Shown piece after piece: positions 15,438 to 22,258 of a DNA stretch of 38,288 bases. Where the stretch lies: NCBI GenBank assembly GCA_028819295.1, contig JAPPMA010000105.1, positions 26,683-64,970 on the forward strand, given 5' to 3'. The position numbers and the translations under genes were made by a program. The DNA is from a bacterium. GTDB lineage: Bacteria > Actinomycetota > Acidimicrobiia > Acidimicrobiales > Bin134. The number at the start of each line of letters is the position of its first letter. The first letter of the stretch is position 1. The notes under the pieces are model-generated. The model did no database searches and had not been told where the DNA came from. It saw nothing but the letters and a program-made list of their open reading frames with translations.

Positions 15438-16592
15438 CTAAGCAGCCAGGTTCTCGATGATGGTGGCGTTGGCCAAGCCGCCGCCCTCGCACATGGTCTG
15501 TAGCCCGTAGCGGCTTCCGGTGCGCTCCAATTCATTGAGCAGCGTGGTCATGATCCGGGCGCCGCTGGCCCCCAACGGGTGGCCCAGAGCGATAGCACCG
15601 CCGTTCACGTTCACCTTGTCCATGTCGACGCCGGTCTCTTTGGCCCAGGCCAGCACCACCGAGGCGAAGGCCTCGTTGCACTCGAACAGATCGATGTCGT
15701 CCAGGCCCATACCAGCGCGCTCCAGCACCCTGGCGGTGGCGGGGATGGGGCCAGTCAAGATGAGCACCGGGTCACTGCCCACCACGGCCATGGTGTGGAC
15801 TCGGGCCCGGGGTGTGAGGCCGTGTTCGGCCACTGCTTTCTCGGAAGCGATGAGGAGTGCCGCAGACCCGTCGGTGATCTGGCTGGAGTTTGCCGCGGTC
15901 AGCGGTCCGTGCTCGGAAAACGGGCGCAGCTTGGCCATCTTCTCCATGGAGGTGTCGGGTCGGATGCCCTCGTCGCGGGCGCAGTCGCCCACCACCAGCA
16001 CCTCACGCTCGAACCGGCCCTCCTCCCAGGCCCGGGCCGCGTTCTGGTGGCTTCGCAGAGCCAGGCCGTTCATGTCTTCCAGAGTGACGTCCCACCGCTC
16101 GGCGATCAGGTTGCCGCCCCGGAACTGGTGGACCTCTTCGTCGCCGAAGCGCTCGGCCCAGCCGTCGCCGTCGAACGGGTAGCGCATGCCCAGGTCGGGG
16201 CCCACGTCGCCTTGGCTGTTGAGGGTGATGAGGCTCATCACCTCCACACCACCGGCCACCACCAGATCCTGGGTGCCCGACATGACCCCTTGGGCGGCAA
16301 AATGCACCGCCTGCTGCGACGATCCGCACTGACGATCGATGCTCACCGCCGGGACGTGCTCGGGAAGCCCGGCCGACAGCCAGGCGTTGCGGGCCACGTT
16401 GAACGCCTGGGCGCCGATCTGGCCCACACAGCCCATGATGCAGTCGTCCACCGCGGCCGGGTCCACACCGGTGCGCTCAATCAGCCCGCTCAAGATGTTG
16501 GCGCCGAGGTCGGCGGGATGCAGGTGGCTCAGCCCTCCGCCAAAGCGGCCCATGGGGGAGCGAACTGCGTCGATGATGTAGGCGTCGGCCAT
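15438..16592 (-). CDS. Thiolase (acetyl-CoA C-acyltransferase, FadA type)
   Basis: A 384-aa thiolase. The nucleophile is Cys89 in DRQCGSSQQA, the catalytic His lies in AIALGHPLGASGAR, and the second catalytic Cys in MCEGGGLANA, with NEAFASV between. All active-site residues are present. It splits 3-ketoacyl-CoA with CoA, or condenses acyl-CoAs. The start has AGAGGA about 8 nt upstream. It leads the long minus-strand catabolic run, 63 nt after folD. In mycobacteria fadA6 is the thiolase of the steroid C/D-ring regulon, and this gene could fill that place. Confidence 0.92.
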   Translation of the reverse strand: MADAYIIDAVRSPMGRFGGGLSHLHPADLGANILSGLIERTGVDPAAVDDCIMGCVGQIGAQAFNVARNAWLSAGLPEHVPAVSIDRQCGSSQQAVHFAAQGVMSGTQDLVVAGGVEVMSLITLNSQGDVGPDLGMRYPFDGDGWAERFGDEEVHQFRGGNLIAERWDVTLEDMNGLALRSHQNAARAWEEGRFEREVLVVGDCARDEGIRPDTSMEKMAKLRPFSEHGPLTAANSSQITDGSAALLIASEKAVAEHGLTPRARVHTMAVVGSDPVLILTGPIPATARVLERAGMGLDDIDLFECNEAFASVVLAWAKETGVDMDKVNVNGGAIALGHPLGASGARIMTTLLNELERTGSRYGLQTMCEGGGLANATIIENLAA

Positions 16593-16655
16593 GGCTATGT
16601 CCTCTGGATGCTTGTCTGGTGTGATTGTTGGTTGTCTTTCGACGAGCTGGGGTCT

Positions 16656-17513
16656 TCAGCTCCCGGCCCGCTCGGCGGCGGCCACGGTGTTGGCCATAAG
16701 CATGGTACGGGTCATCGGCCCCACCCCGCCGATTCGCGGCGAAAGCCAGCCCGCCACCTCGGCCACATCGTCGTCCACGTCCGACACCAGCTTGCCGTCG
16801 GCAAAGCTCACCCCGGCGGCCACCACCGCCGCGCCGGGCTTGACCATGTCGGCCTTCACCATGCGGGGCGCACCGGCCGCGGCGATGAGGATGTCGGCGT
16901 TCTTGGTGTAGCGGGAGATGTCGCCCGCCCCGGTGTGGACCACGGTGACGGCGGCGTTGGCGTTGGGCCGCTTCAGCGACAACAGGTTGGCCAGCGGCCG
17001 GCCGATGGTGAGGCCCCGGCCGATGATCACCACATGCTGGCCGGCAATGGGAATGTCGTAGCGCTCCAGCATCAGCTGGATTCCCCGCGGAGTGCAGGCC
17101 AGCGGAGCATCCACCCCCTGCACCAGCCGCCCCAGGTTCACCGGGTGGAGCCCGTCGGCGTCCTTCTCCGGCAACACCCGCAAGAGCGCGGTCTCGTAGT
17201 CGAGGTGGCCTGGGAACGGGTACTGCATGATGTAGGCGTCCACCGCCGGGTCGGCGTTGAAGTCGTCCACCACGGAGTCCACTTCGGCCTGGGTGGCCTC
17301 AGCAGGCAGGTGGACCTCCCGAGAGCCCATGCCCAGTTCCTCGCTGTCGCGGTGCTTCATGGCCACGTAGTTGGCCGACGGTCCGTCGTCGCCCACCAAC
17401 AGCGTGCCCAACCCCGGGGTCTTGCCCTTGTCGGCCAGCGCGGCGATCCGCTCCCGCAGGCCATCTTTTATTTCGGCTGACAGCATTTCGCCGTCGAGTT
17501 TGATAGCAGTCAT
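16656..17513 (-). CDS. folD: Bifunctional methylenetetrahydrofolate dehydrogenase/cyclohydrolase FolD
   Basis: A 285-aa protein that interconverts 5,10-methylene-, 5,10-methenyl- and 10-formyl-tetrahydrofolate in the cytosol using NADP(H). The catalytic YxxxK is Tyr49/Lys53, the folate-site Gln is in MQYPFPGHLD, the DADGLHPVN block follows, the nucleotide site reads VVIIGRGLTIGRPLANLL, and the C-terminal RIGGVGPMTRTML matches the family PGGVGPMT signature. The usual S-x-I-V-G-x-P dinucleotide motif is changed to GLTIGRP, so the cofactor preference may differ. It complements the formate-tetrahydrofolate ligase encoded 10 kb away. It is the first of the minus-strand run and may be transcribed with the thiolase gene. 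Confidence 0.93.
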   Translation of the reverse strand: MTAIKLDGEMLSAEIKDGLRERIAALADKGKTPGLGTLLVGDDGPSANYVAMKHRDSEELGMGSREVHLPAEATQAEVDSVVDDFNADPAVDAYIMQYPFPGHLDYETALLRVLPEKDADGLHPVNLGRLVQGVDAPLACTPRGIQLMLERYDIPIAGQHVVIIGRGLTIGRPLANLLSLKRPNANAAVTVVHTGAGDISRYTKNADILIAAAGAPRMVKADMVKPGAAVVAAGVSFADGKLVSDVDDDVAEVAGWLSPRIGGVGPMTRTMLMANTVAAAERAGS

Positions 17514-17570
17514 CGCCCCGCATTCTCTCGCAAACGCTGCGGATTCACAATGACCGGGTGCCAGGTAGAG

Positions 17571-17593
17571 GAACCCCTATAGCGGTGGGGTTC
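17571..17593. other. 7-bp-stem hairpin upstream of folD and the TA operon
   Basis: GAACCCC (17571-17577) and GGGGTTC (17587-17593) form a perfect stem around a 9-nt loop in the divergent gap between folD and the TA genes. No U-run follows on either strand. It may be a regulatory dyad; part of it resembles a tRNA T-arm, but no cloverleaf can be completed. Confidence 0.3.
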
Positions 17594-17620
17594 GATTTCC
17601 CTTGTCCAAATGGCTCAGTC

Positions 17621-17648
17621 TGCGTACATTAGGTACTTAGAGTACGCA
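17621..17648. promoter_or_regulatory. Inverted-repeat operator of the Phd-type TA operon
   Basis: TGCGTAC (17621-17627) and GTACGCA (17642-17648) are perfect inverted repeats separated by 14 bp, ending 22 bp before the preferred antitoxin start. An internal GGTAC gives a third half-like site. Phd/YefM antitoxins repress their own operons through such dyads, so this is the likely operator. Binding is inferred. Confidence 0.6.
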
Positions 17649-17670
17649 CAATTTTATGCAGGGTATGACC

Positions 17671-18081
17671 ATGCAATTCCTCACTTACTCAGAAACCCGC
17701 CGCAGGCTCCGCGAGGTGCTCGACGCTGCCGAGGCTGGAAAGGCAGCAGGAATCGAGCGCCGGGGTAGTCGGGTTGCATTGGTTGAGCGAGACCGTTTGC
17801 ACGGGCTCTTGGCCGATTCCTGGCGGTTGGGCAGGCCAGAGGCGGTGGCCGAGGCGGGCGGCTGGTCGGTGTTCCTACCGGGCTCGCCTATTGCCGCTGA
17901 CGGTGCCGACTTGGATGAAGCCGTCGAAGAGTTCATCGAGGCCCTCAGGGAGTACGCCCATGATTGGGAGGAGCGGCTCAGGCTGGCACCCAATCACGAG
18001 CGCATGTGGCCGCTTGTGCTGTTCGTGTCCATGAGCTCTGATACAGAGATCGCCAACTGGGTGCATGGCAGGCAGTCTTGA
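17671..18081 (+). CDS. Phd/YefM-like type II antitoxin
   Basis: A protein of about 136 aa. Its first 50 residues (MQFLTYSETRRRLREVLDAAEAG, then the strand RRGSRVALVERDRLHGLL) match the Phd/YefM DNA-binding fold. The acidic C-terminal half (DLDEAVEEFIEALREYAHDW) should wrap and neutralise the toxin. ATG 17671 has a weak AGGG about 7 nt upstream; ATGs at 17656 and 17665 are alternatives. The stop TGA overlaps the TTG start of the next gene, so toxin translation depends on antitoxin translation. A dyad just upstream is the probable site of autorepression. Confidence 0.75.
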   Translation: MQFLTYSETRRRLREVLDAAEAGKAAGIERRGSRVALVERDRLHGLLADSWRLGRPEAVAEAGGWSVFLPGSPIAADGADLDEAVEEFIEALREYAHDWEERLRLAPNHERMWPLVLFVSMSSDTEIANWVHGRQS

Positions 18082-18503
18082 GCTTCCCTGCGCCCACCCG
18101 GCGCGACCATGCCGGTTTCTGCGGGGTTGAGGGTTGGAGGCTGGTTCGCTCCGCTACCGGCAAGCGCAGCACGCACCACAAGACCTACGAGCTGGAGCTT
18201 CCCAGCGGAGCCATCTTGAGGACGAGAGTCTCCAGACCCCCCGACCGCACAATCTACGGCGATGCGCTCTGGGGGTACATCTTGCGCGACCAACTTCATG
18301 TGAGCGTCAAGGAATTCTGGCGATGCGCTCAAGACGGCATTACGCCCGATCGCGGAGCGCGGTCAGTGTCGACAGAGTCAATTCCGGCTGATCTGCTCTA
18401 CTTGCTGAAGAACAGGGTCGGCCTGCCCGAGACCCGATTGAGGGAAATGACCAGGCAAGAAGCAGTCGAGCGAATTCAGCAGTACTGGATCTCCGGCGAG
18501 TAG
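18078..18503 (+). CDS. Toxin of the Phd-type TA pair ('cytotoxic translational repressor' family)
   Basis: A 141-aa protein starting at TTG 18078, overlapping the antitoxin stop by 4 nt. The blocks HKTYELELPSGAILRTRVSRP, LWGYILRDQLHVSVKEFW and IPADLLYLLKNRVGLPE recall a widespread actinobacterial family usually annotated as a cytotoxic translational repressor of a TA system. The first part (GFCGVEGWRLVR, then the THHKTYEL strand) resembles a HicA-like double-stranded-RNA-binding beginning, but this is uncertain. Its mechanism is not visible in the sequence. Complete, with no frameshift. Confidence 0.7.
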   Translation: MSFPAPTRRDHAGFCGVEGWRLVRSATGKRSTHHKTYELELPSGAILRTRVSRPPDRTIYGDALWGYILRDQLHVSVKEFWRCAQDGITPDRGARSVSTESIPADLLYLLKNRVGLPETRLREMTRQEAVERIQQYWISGE

Positions 18504-18520
18504 GCGGTCGGGGCGATGGG

Positions 18521-19570
18521 CTAGGCCGCGGCGGCGCAGGTGGGTCCTCGTGGTAGTACTCCGTCGACGCCGCGCTTCGGTGATTTCAATCGATGTTGCC
18601 CGCTGCGGCTCTTGGTCACCTGGTAGCCCTGTTTGTGGACCTTCTTGTGGCACTTCGGACATAACAACACGAGGTTGGTGATGTCGGTGGGCCCGTCGAT
18701 GAGTCCAGCGTTCTTGAGTTGGCCACTGAGCGTGTCGTAGTCGACCGAGACGATCAGCGTGGTGGCCTGCGGCACAATCCCGTCGCCATCTGACCCATTG
18801 TTCACAACCTCATCGTCGTCGGCGGTTCCGGAGGTTTTGGGTCGTTGGGTGATCAGGGCCACCAGGGCATCGGCGTTGCGTTGGTCGTGGGTGCGGTCGC
18901 TCCCAGACTTGGCGTCCTCGCGGAACAACCGATCACTCAGATCGTGAAGGGCGGTCTTGACTCGTTCACCGGCCATCCGGTCCAGTTCGGCGTACAAGAT
19001 GACCATCTCGTTGTCACCGTCGAACACTTTGGCGCTGCGCCGTTCCCGTTGCCGCTCCTGGCGGGTCAATCCATCATCAGCCCGACGCTGATCCTCACCT
19101 CGAGCCACGGTCTTCTTGAACTGGTCAAGATCCTCGGAGATGGCCATAGTGATCAACTCGAGCTCTTCGGCCTGGGACAGCGGCGCCCGCTCATGCGACT
19201 CGCCCATCACCCGGGCATGATCAATGGAGATCCACCCACCCTTGACGGCCTCCAACGTCGCCGGCAGCGCCTTCAGCGATCCCGCAGCCTTGGCCTGCTG
19301 ACGGGCTTTATGGCGACCCAGCCCAAACTGCCGGCACAACTCCTCAACTGCGTCTTGCCCCTCCAGATCGCCAAGCCGCCCCAACAAAGCGGCCAGATAG
19401 CCATCAAGCTGCCGCCGAGCACTGTCCGCCTGAAGTATCAACTTGACCAATTCACCCGACCCCAAGTCAGAGAAATCAGCCAGCTGGACATCCACACAAC
19501 CGCTTCCACGGTCCGCTGGCTCCCTGCCGTCCTCAATGGCATTTCCCCTGGTGAAACCACCTAAATCCAT
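18521..19570 (-). CDS. DUF222 / HNH-endonuclease-family protein with an apparent internal deletion
   Basis: A 349-aa member of the DUF222 (13E12-repeat) family, common in high-G+C Actinobacteria. The helical DUF222 part (ARRQLDGYLAALLGRLG, FGLGRHKARQQAK, WISIDHARVM) is normal. Family members end in an HNH nuclease with a C-x4-C, a Cys-Asp-x-His-His block, then GGPTDLDNLVLLC-x2-HH. Here LIVSVDYDTLSGQLKNAGLIDG runs directly into PTDITNLVLLCPKCHKKVH, so the stretch carrying the first half of the HNH motif and its catalytic His is missing. CPKC-HKK remains. It is probably catalytically inactive. The jump is in frame, so a protein is still made. It converges on the TA toxin gene with 17 nt between stops. 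Confidence 0.75.
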   Translation of the reverse strand: MDLGGFTRGNAIEDGREPADRGSGCVDVQLADFSDLGSGELVKLILQADSARRQLDGYLAALLGRLGDLEGQDAVEELCRQFGLGRHKARQQAKAAGSLKALPATLEAVKGGWISIDHARVMGESHERAPLSQAEELELITMAISEDLDQFKKTVARGEDQRRADDGLTRQERQRERRSAKVFDGDNEMVILYAELDRMAGERVKTALHDLSDRLFREDAKSGSDRTHDQRNADALVALITQRPKTSGTADDDEVVNNGSDGDGIVPQATTLIVSVDYDTLSGQLKNAGLIDGPTDITNLVLLCPKCHKKVHKQGYQVTKSRSGQHRLKSPKRGVDGVLPRGPTCAAAA

Positions 19571-19643
19571 GCCAATAGTCTACCGATGCCGGTGACAGTA
19601 TCCCCTGAGATAGCTCAACATATGGATGAGTCATAAGGTAGTC

Positions 19644-19681
19644 ATGTCACATATGTGTGAGTCCGACATGTCCCGTGACAT
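19644..19681. promoter_or_regulatory. Cluster of dyads upstream of the lipoprotein gene
   Basis: ATGTCAC (19644-19650) pairs with GTGACAT (19675-19681). Between them are the palindromes CACATATGTG (19648-19657) and GACATGTC (19665-19672). This density of ATGT/ACAT dyads between divergent genes suggests a binding site for a dimeric regulator. No factor can be named. Confidence 0.35.
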
Positions 19682-19786
19682 CACCCTCGGTCAGAAGGTG
19701 GTTCCAGACCCGGAGTGTCTAGTCCTCATCTGGCCCGATCACAGGATCCGGTGGCAACAACCTGGCTACCCGGAGGGGACCACCCC

Positions 19787-20317
19787 ATGAATCGTGCCAT
19801 CGCCCTTCTCGCCTGCCTCCTGCTCGCTGCGTGCGGCAACGCCGTCGAACCCCCACCCGCTGTCATCCCCACAGCCACCCCTACCGCTACCCAAACGCCC
19901 GTAAACAACACACTCCCCACACCCACCGAATTATCCATTCCCACCTTCTACCTGATCCCTACACCAGAACCGACCTCTTCCCCGCACCCCGATTGGCTCC
20001 AAGTTTTTGCCCAGCTCTCATCTGCTGATGTCGTCAACACCTGCTACTACTGGCTCTCTTTTTGGTCAGAACGCGGCTCTGAAATGGAAGAACTAGCGGA
20101 GTTCATCGCCTGGCACCCCGGCATCGCCGGACAACAATTGCTGCCAACCCGCTGGGAAGGACTCAGTGCAACCTTGGTTTACAGCGAACTGCGGTACGAC
20201 CTGCCAATGATGTCTCCGGTGTTTCACCAAGTGGCAGACGAATGCAGCGAACAAGCACCACGAGGATTCCTGAGCCGCCTAGACCGCATAAACGAGGACT
20301 TGCGACGATTTCTATGA
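19787..20317 (+). CDS. Putative lipoprotein
   Basis: A 176-aa secreted protein. The N-terminus MNRAIALLACLLLAACGN is a type II signal peptide with lipobox L-A-A-C, so the mature protein would be lipidated on Cys16 and anchored outside the membrane. A Pro/Thr-rich linker (PTATPTATQTP and similar) follows, then a globular region with WLQVFAQLSSADVVNTCYYW. GGAGGGG at 19772-19778 gives a good ribosome binding site for ATG 19787. No known domain. Its last four codons and stop (RRFL, TGA) lie inside DNA homologous to the antisense strand of a Uma2 gene, so the original C-terminus was probably lost when that fragment arrived. Confidence 0.7.
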   Translation: MNRAIALLACLLLAACGNAVEPPPAVIPTATPTATQTPVNNTLPTPTELSIPTFYLIPTPEPTSSPHPDWLQVFAQLSSADVVNTCYYWLSFWSERGSEMEELAEFIAWHPGIAGQQLLPTRWEGLSATLVYSELRYDLPMMSPVFHQVADECSEQAPRGFLSRLDRINEDLRRFL

Positions 20318-20566
20318 CCAGGTCGGGAACGACCTCGGCGTAACCGTCGATCTCCGCGTCGAGCGGGATCTTCTCTGCGGAGGTGTAAGCCACGTCGGGC
20401 TCGCGCACGGTGTCGGGATCGCGCTCCAGCCACACGCCCGAATCGGAGGCGACAACCGTGCCCAGTCGTCTGGCCCTTGCAAAGAGGTTCAACTCGGTGG
20501 CGAGGTTGACCGCGATCTTGCCGTGTCGGCGTCCTGCTGCCATCGTCTCGTGAAGCACTCCCCGCA
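20304..20566 (-). pseudogene. Uma2-family fragment, truncated at both ends
   Basis: The minus strand encodes the middle of a Uma2 (DUF820, restriction-endonuclease-like) protein: LRGVLHETMAAGRRHGKIAV, SDSGVWLERDPDTVREPDVAY, and SAEKIPLDAEIDGYAEVVPD. It is closely similar to the fuller copy at 21692-22233. Homology ends at about 20566 on the N-terminal side, where antitoxin-like sequence begins, and at about 20304 on the C-terminal side, inside the lipoprotein gene. The C-terminal catalytic Asp/Glu-x-Lys strands are lacking. A spurious longer reading frame runs through both junctions. Confidence 0.8.
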
Positions 20567-20615
20567 AGAGGACGCATGTGGTTGACTCTGGTTTTGTCGA
20601 CGCGCCGGCTCCCGG
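20566..20615. repeat. 50-bp exact direct repeat, copy 1
   Basis: Identical to 22907-22956. It marks a duplicated segment of a small TA-like gene. Copy 1 joins a Uma2 fragment exactly at its left end. Confidence 0.95.
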
Positions 20616-20771
20616 TCTTGATGCCGTCACTCGCGAGGTCTTTGCACAACTTGGGGAGGAGTACTTCGAGTTGTGCGAGCGGCTATTCGCCCAGGATTCA
20701 GACTTCAGTCTGACCTAAGCCTCCACCGAGGGTCCGGAGCAGCTCCCGACGGTGATCCTCGTTGACGACCA
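20566..20771 (+). pseudogene. Fragment of a small TA-like operon: antitoxin C-terminus and toxin N-terminus
   Basis: From 20566 a frame reads KRTHVVDSGFVDAPAPG, then LDAVTREVFAQLGEEYFELC and ends at TAA 20718. Its first 50 bp are identical to 22907-22956, where the same gene's 5' part survives. At 20752-20771 a second shared block reads VILVDDH, the start of what looks like the following toxin gene; homology then stops. The original gene pair is thus cut off at both ends here. The toxin family is not recognised; the hydrophobic strand followed by DD recalls PIN domains. Confidence 0.6.
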
Positions 20772-20779
20772 CTGTTGGG

Positions 20780-20843
20780 AGCTTGGGCGGGCGCCTCCCT
20801 CGGCCATGACGGGCGAATCAACTTCGAGGGGATAGCCCAAGCT
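20780..20843. other. 9-bp inverted repeat in the TA-fragment/HigA gap
   Basis: AGCTTGGGC (20780-20788) and GCCCAAGCT (20835-20843) are perfect inverted repeats with 46 bp between. They lie beyond the stop of the HigA-like gene and could form a long hairpin at the end of the HigBA transcript. No U-run is visible. Confidence 0.3.
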
Positions 20844-20860
20844 GCTTTCGCCGGGTGCAG

Positions 20861-21175
20861 CTACGCGGGGTTTGGAATGACGATTCGCTCGTCGTCAAAA
20901 ACGGCTACTAACTCGAGGCGGCCGCCCATGCTTTCGATAGCCGCTCGGTAGGTGGACAACAGATTGTCTCCTGCGGATTCCATAGCCGAGATCGAGGCCT
21001 GTGTCCGCTCGAGTCGCTGGGCCAATTCGACCTGCGTCAACTCACGGTGCCGACGGAGTTCGGCCAAGTTGAGAGCTACGGCGTCAGCTCTGGCCTCCTC
21101 CTTTATGGCGTCGATGCGGGCGCGCCGCTCAGGGCTGATATCGCCAATGATGTCGCTGAACTTTCGAAGCCCCAT
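20861..21175 (-). CDS. HigA-type XRE-family antitoxin
   Basis: A 104-aa protein with a helix-turn-helix of the XRE/HigA type: LRRHRELTQVELAQRLERTQASISAMESAG at about residues 41-70. A C-terminal strand (GRLELVAVFDDERIVI) is typical of HigA antitoxins paired with Gp49-like HigB toxins. It should bind and inhibit the toxin encoded just upstream and repress the operon. The order toxin then antitoxin is the hallmark of higBA. AAAGGG overlaps the toxin stop codon about 10 nt before ATG 21175, so the genes are probably translationally linked. Intact. Confidence 0.88.
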   Translation of the reverse strand: MGLRKFSDIIGDISPERRARIDAIKEEARADAVALNLAELRRHRELTQVELAQRLERTQASISAMESAGDNLLSTYRAAIESMGGRLELVAVFDDERIVIPNPA

Positions 21176-21189
21176 TTGAAGTTCCCTTT

Positions 21190-21564
21190 CTAGTCGGTGT
21201 CATTGATCAGGCCGTTGGCGGCCAGTTCTGCCAGATACTCCTCATAGAGATGCTCGGCTTGTGGAATAGCCTTCGCGTACCAACTCTCCCACAGGCCGCT
21301 CTTGTCGCCTCCGACGAGAAGAATTGCTTCGCATCGGGGGTCGAAGAGAAACAGGATCCGGAAGTTGCTGGCCACACCTCGTGGCCTCAGTTCCTTCATG
21401 TTGTGATACTTCGACCCCTTGATGCGGTCGGCATAAGGGCGGTTCAACTCTGGACCATGTTCGGCTAGGAGTTCAACGACGGCAATCACCTCGTCGGCCT
21501 CTGGTTCGGAGAGCCCGCTAAACCAGTTGGCGAATTCATCGGTACCGCTGACTTCCCATGCCAC
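21190..21564 (-). CDS. HigB-type toxin (RelE superfamily, Gp49/DUF891-like)
   Basis: A 124-aa protein from GTG 21564 (WEVSGTDEFANWFSGLSEPE). Features of phage-derived Gp49/HigB toxins are ADEVIAVVELLAEHGPELNRPYADRIKGSKYHNMKELRP in order, then a basic strand (RILFLFDPRCEAILLVGGDKSG) and the C-terminal KAIPQAEHLYEEYL helix. Such toxins cleave mRNA on the ribosome; the conserved basic and aromatic positions are present. A TTG at 21588 would add eight residues, but a near-consensus promoter overlaps that region, and transcription starting exactly at the GTG is likely. It is followed by HigA after 14 nt. Confidence 0.85.
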   Translation of the reverse strand: MAWEVSGTDEFANWFSGLSEPEADEVIAVVELLAEHGPELNRPYADRIKGSKYHNMKELRPRGVASNFRILFLFDPRCEAILLVGGDKSGLWESWYAKAIPQAEHLYEEYLAELAANGLINDTD

Positions 21565-21570
21565 TAGAGA

Positions 21571-21599
21571 ATTATAAGGCTGATTCAATATAAGTACAA
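21571..21599 (-). promoter_or_regulatory. Near-consensus promoter giving a leaderless higB transcript
   Basis: On the minus strand TTGTAC (21599-21594), a 17-nt spacer, and TATAAT (21576-21571) form a nearly perfect vegetative promoter. Six bases follow, and the seventh, the expected transcription start, is the G of the GTG at 21564. The transcript would have no leader. Fit to consensus is seen; use is inferred. Confidence 0.7.
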
Positions 21600-21691
21600 C
21601 CCTATATTTTGCAAACCGACCGCTTCATTACGTCCAGCAGAATTCGGCCCTTGAAATGTCGACTTCGTATGCAGACGGAGCCCCAAATGCT

Positions 21692-22233
21692 CTAGACGAA
21701 GATTGCGCTGACTTGGCAGGTGAAGCCGGTGATGACCTCGTGGACGTCGAGGGAGTCGTCCTCGTGCAGGGTTGAGGTGGCTGCGCCGGGGCGGTAGACG
21801 TCGATGGTGCGGGTGTCGGGGTGGACGATCCAGACCAGTGGGGCTCCGTAGTCGAGCCACATTTGCGCTCGGTCGCGGGCCCAGCGGCGGCTGTCGCTGG
21901 GGGAGACGATTTCCACTACCAGGTCGGGGACGACTTCGGCATAGCCGTCAATCTCCGCGTCGAGCGGGATTTTCTCTGCGGATGTAAACGCCACGTCGGG
22001 TTCGCGCACGGTGTCGGGGTCGCGCGCCAGCCACACGCCCGAATCAGAGGCCACGAGCGTCCCGAGTTTTCTGTGCCCTACGAAATTGCCCAACTTGGTG
22101 ACAAGGCTGACCACGATCTTGCCTGTCGGTGTCCTGCTGCCATCGTCTCGTGAAGCACTCCCCGCACCAGCTCGCCGCGCACGCCTTCAGCACTCAGCCG
22201 CAGCAGGTCGTCGGCGGTCAACAACGAGTCCAT
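21692..22233 (-). pseudogene. Uma2-family gene with a 1-bp frameshift
   Basis: Starting at ATG 22233 the frame reads MDSLLTADDLLRL, then GELVRGVLHETMAAG. After that, one base is missing (between 22123 and 22124) compared with the other Uma2 copy, where the same stretch reads AAGRRHGKI. Downstream of the lesion the -1-corrected frame continues normally: SDSGVWLARDPDTVREPDV, EVVPDLVVEIVSPSD, MWLDYGAPLVWIVHPDTRTIDVYRP. These are the conserved PD-(D/E)XK-like strands of Uma2 (DUF820). Without the frameshift this would be a full-length protein of about 180 aa. A short internal start might still make the C-terminal 140 residues. Confidence 0.82.
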
Positions 22234-22258
22234 GTGCAGATCCTACGTAGCTATGCAG

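Noticed and set aside
17530..17615. tRNA gene (T-arm-like GGGGTTCGATTTCCC)
   Set aside because: No matching acceptor, D-arm or anticodon arm can be drawn around it; only the T-arm-like hairpin is present.
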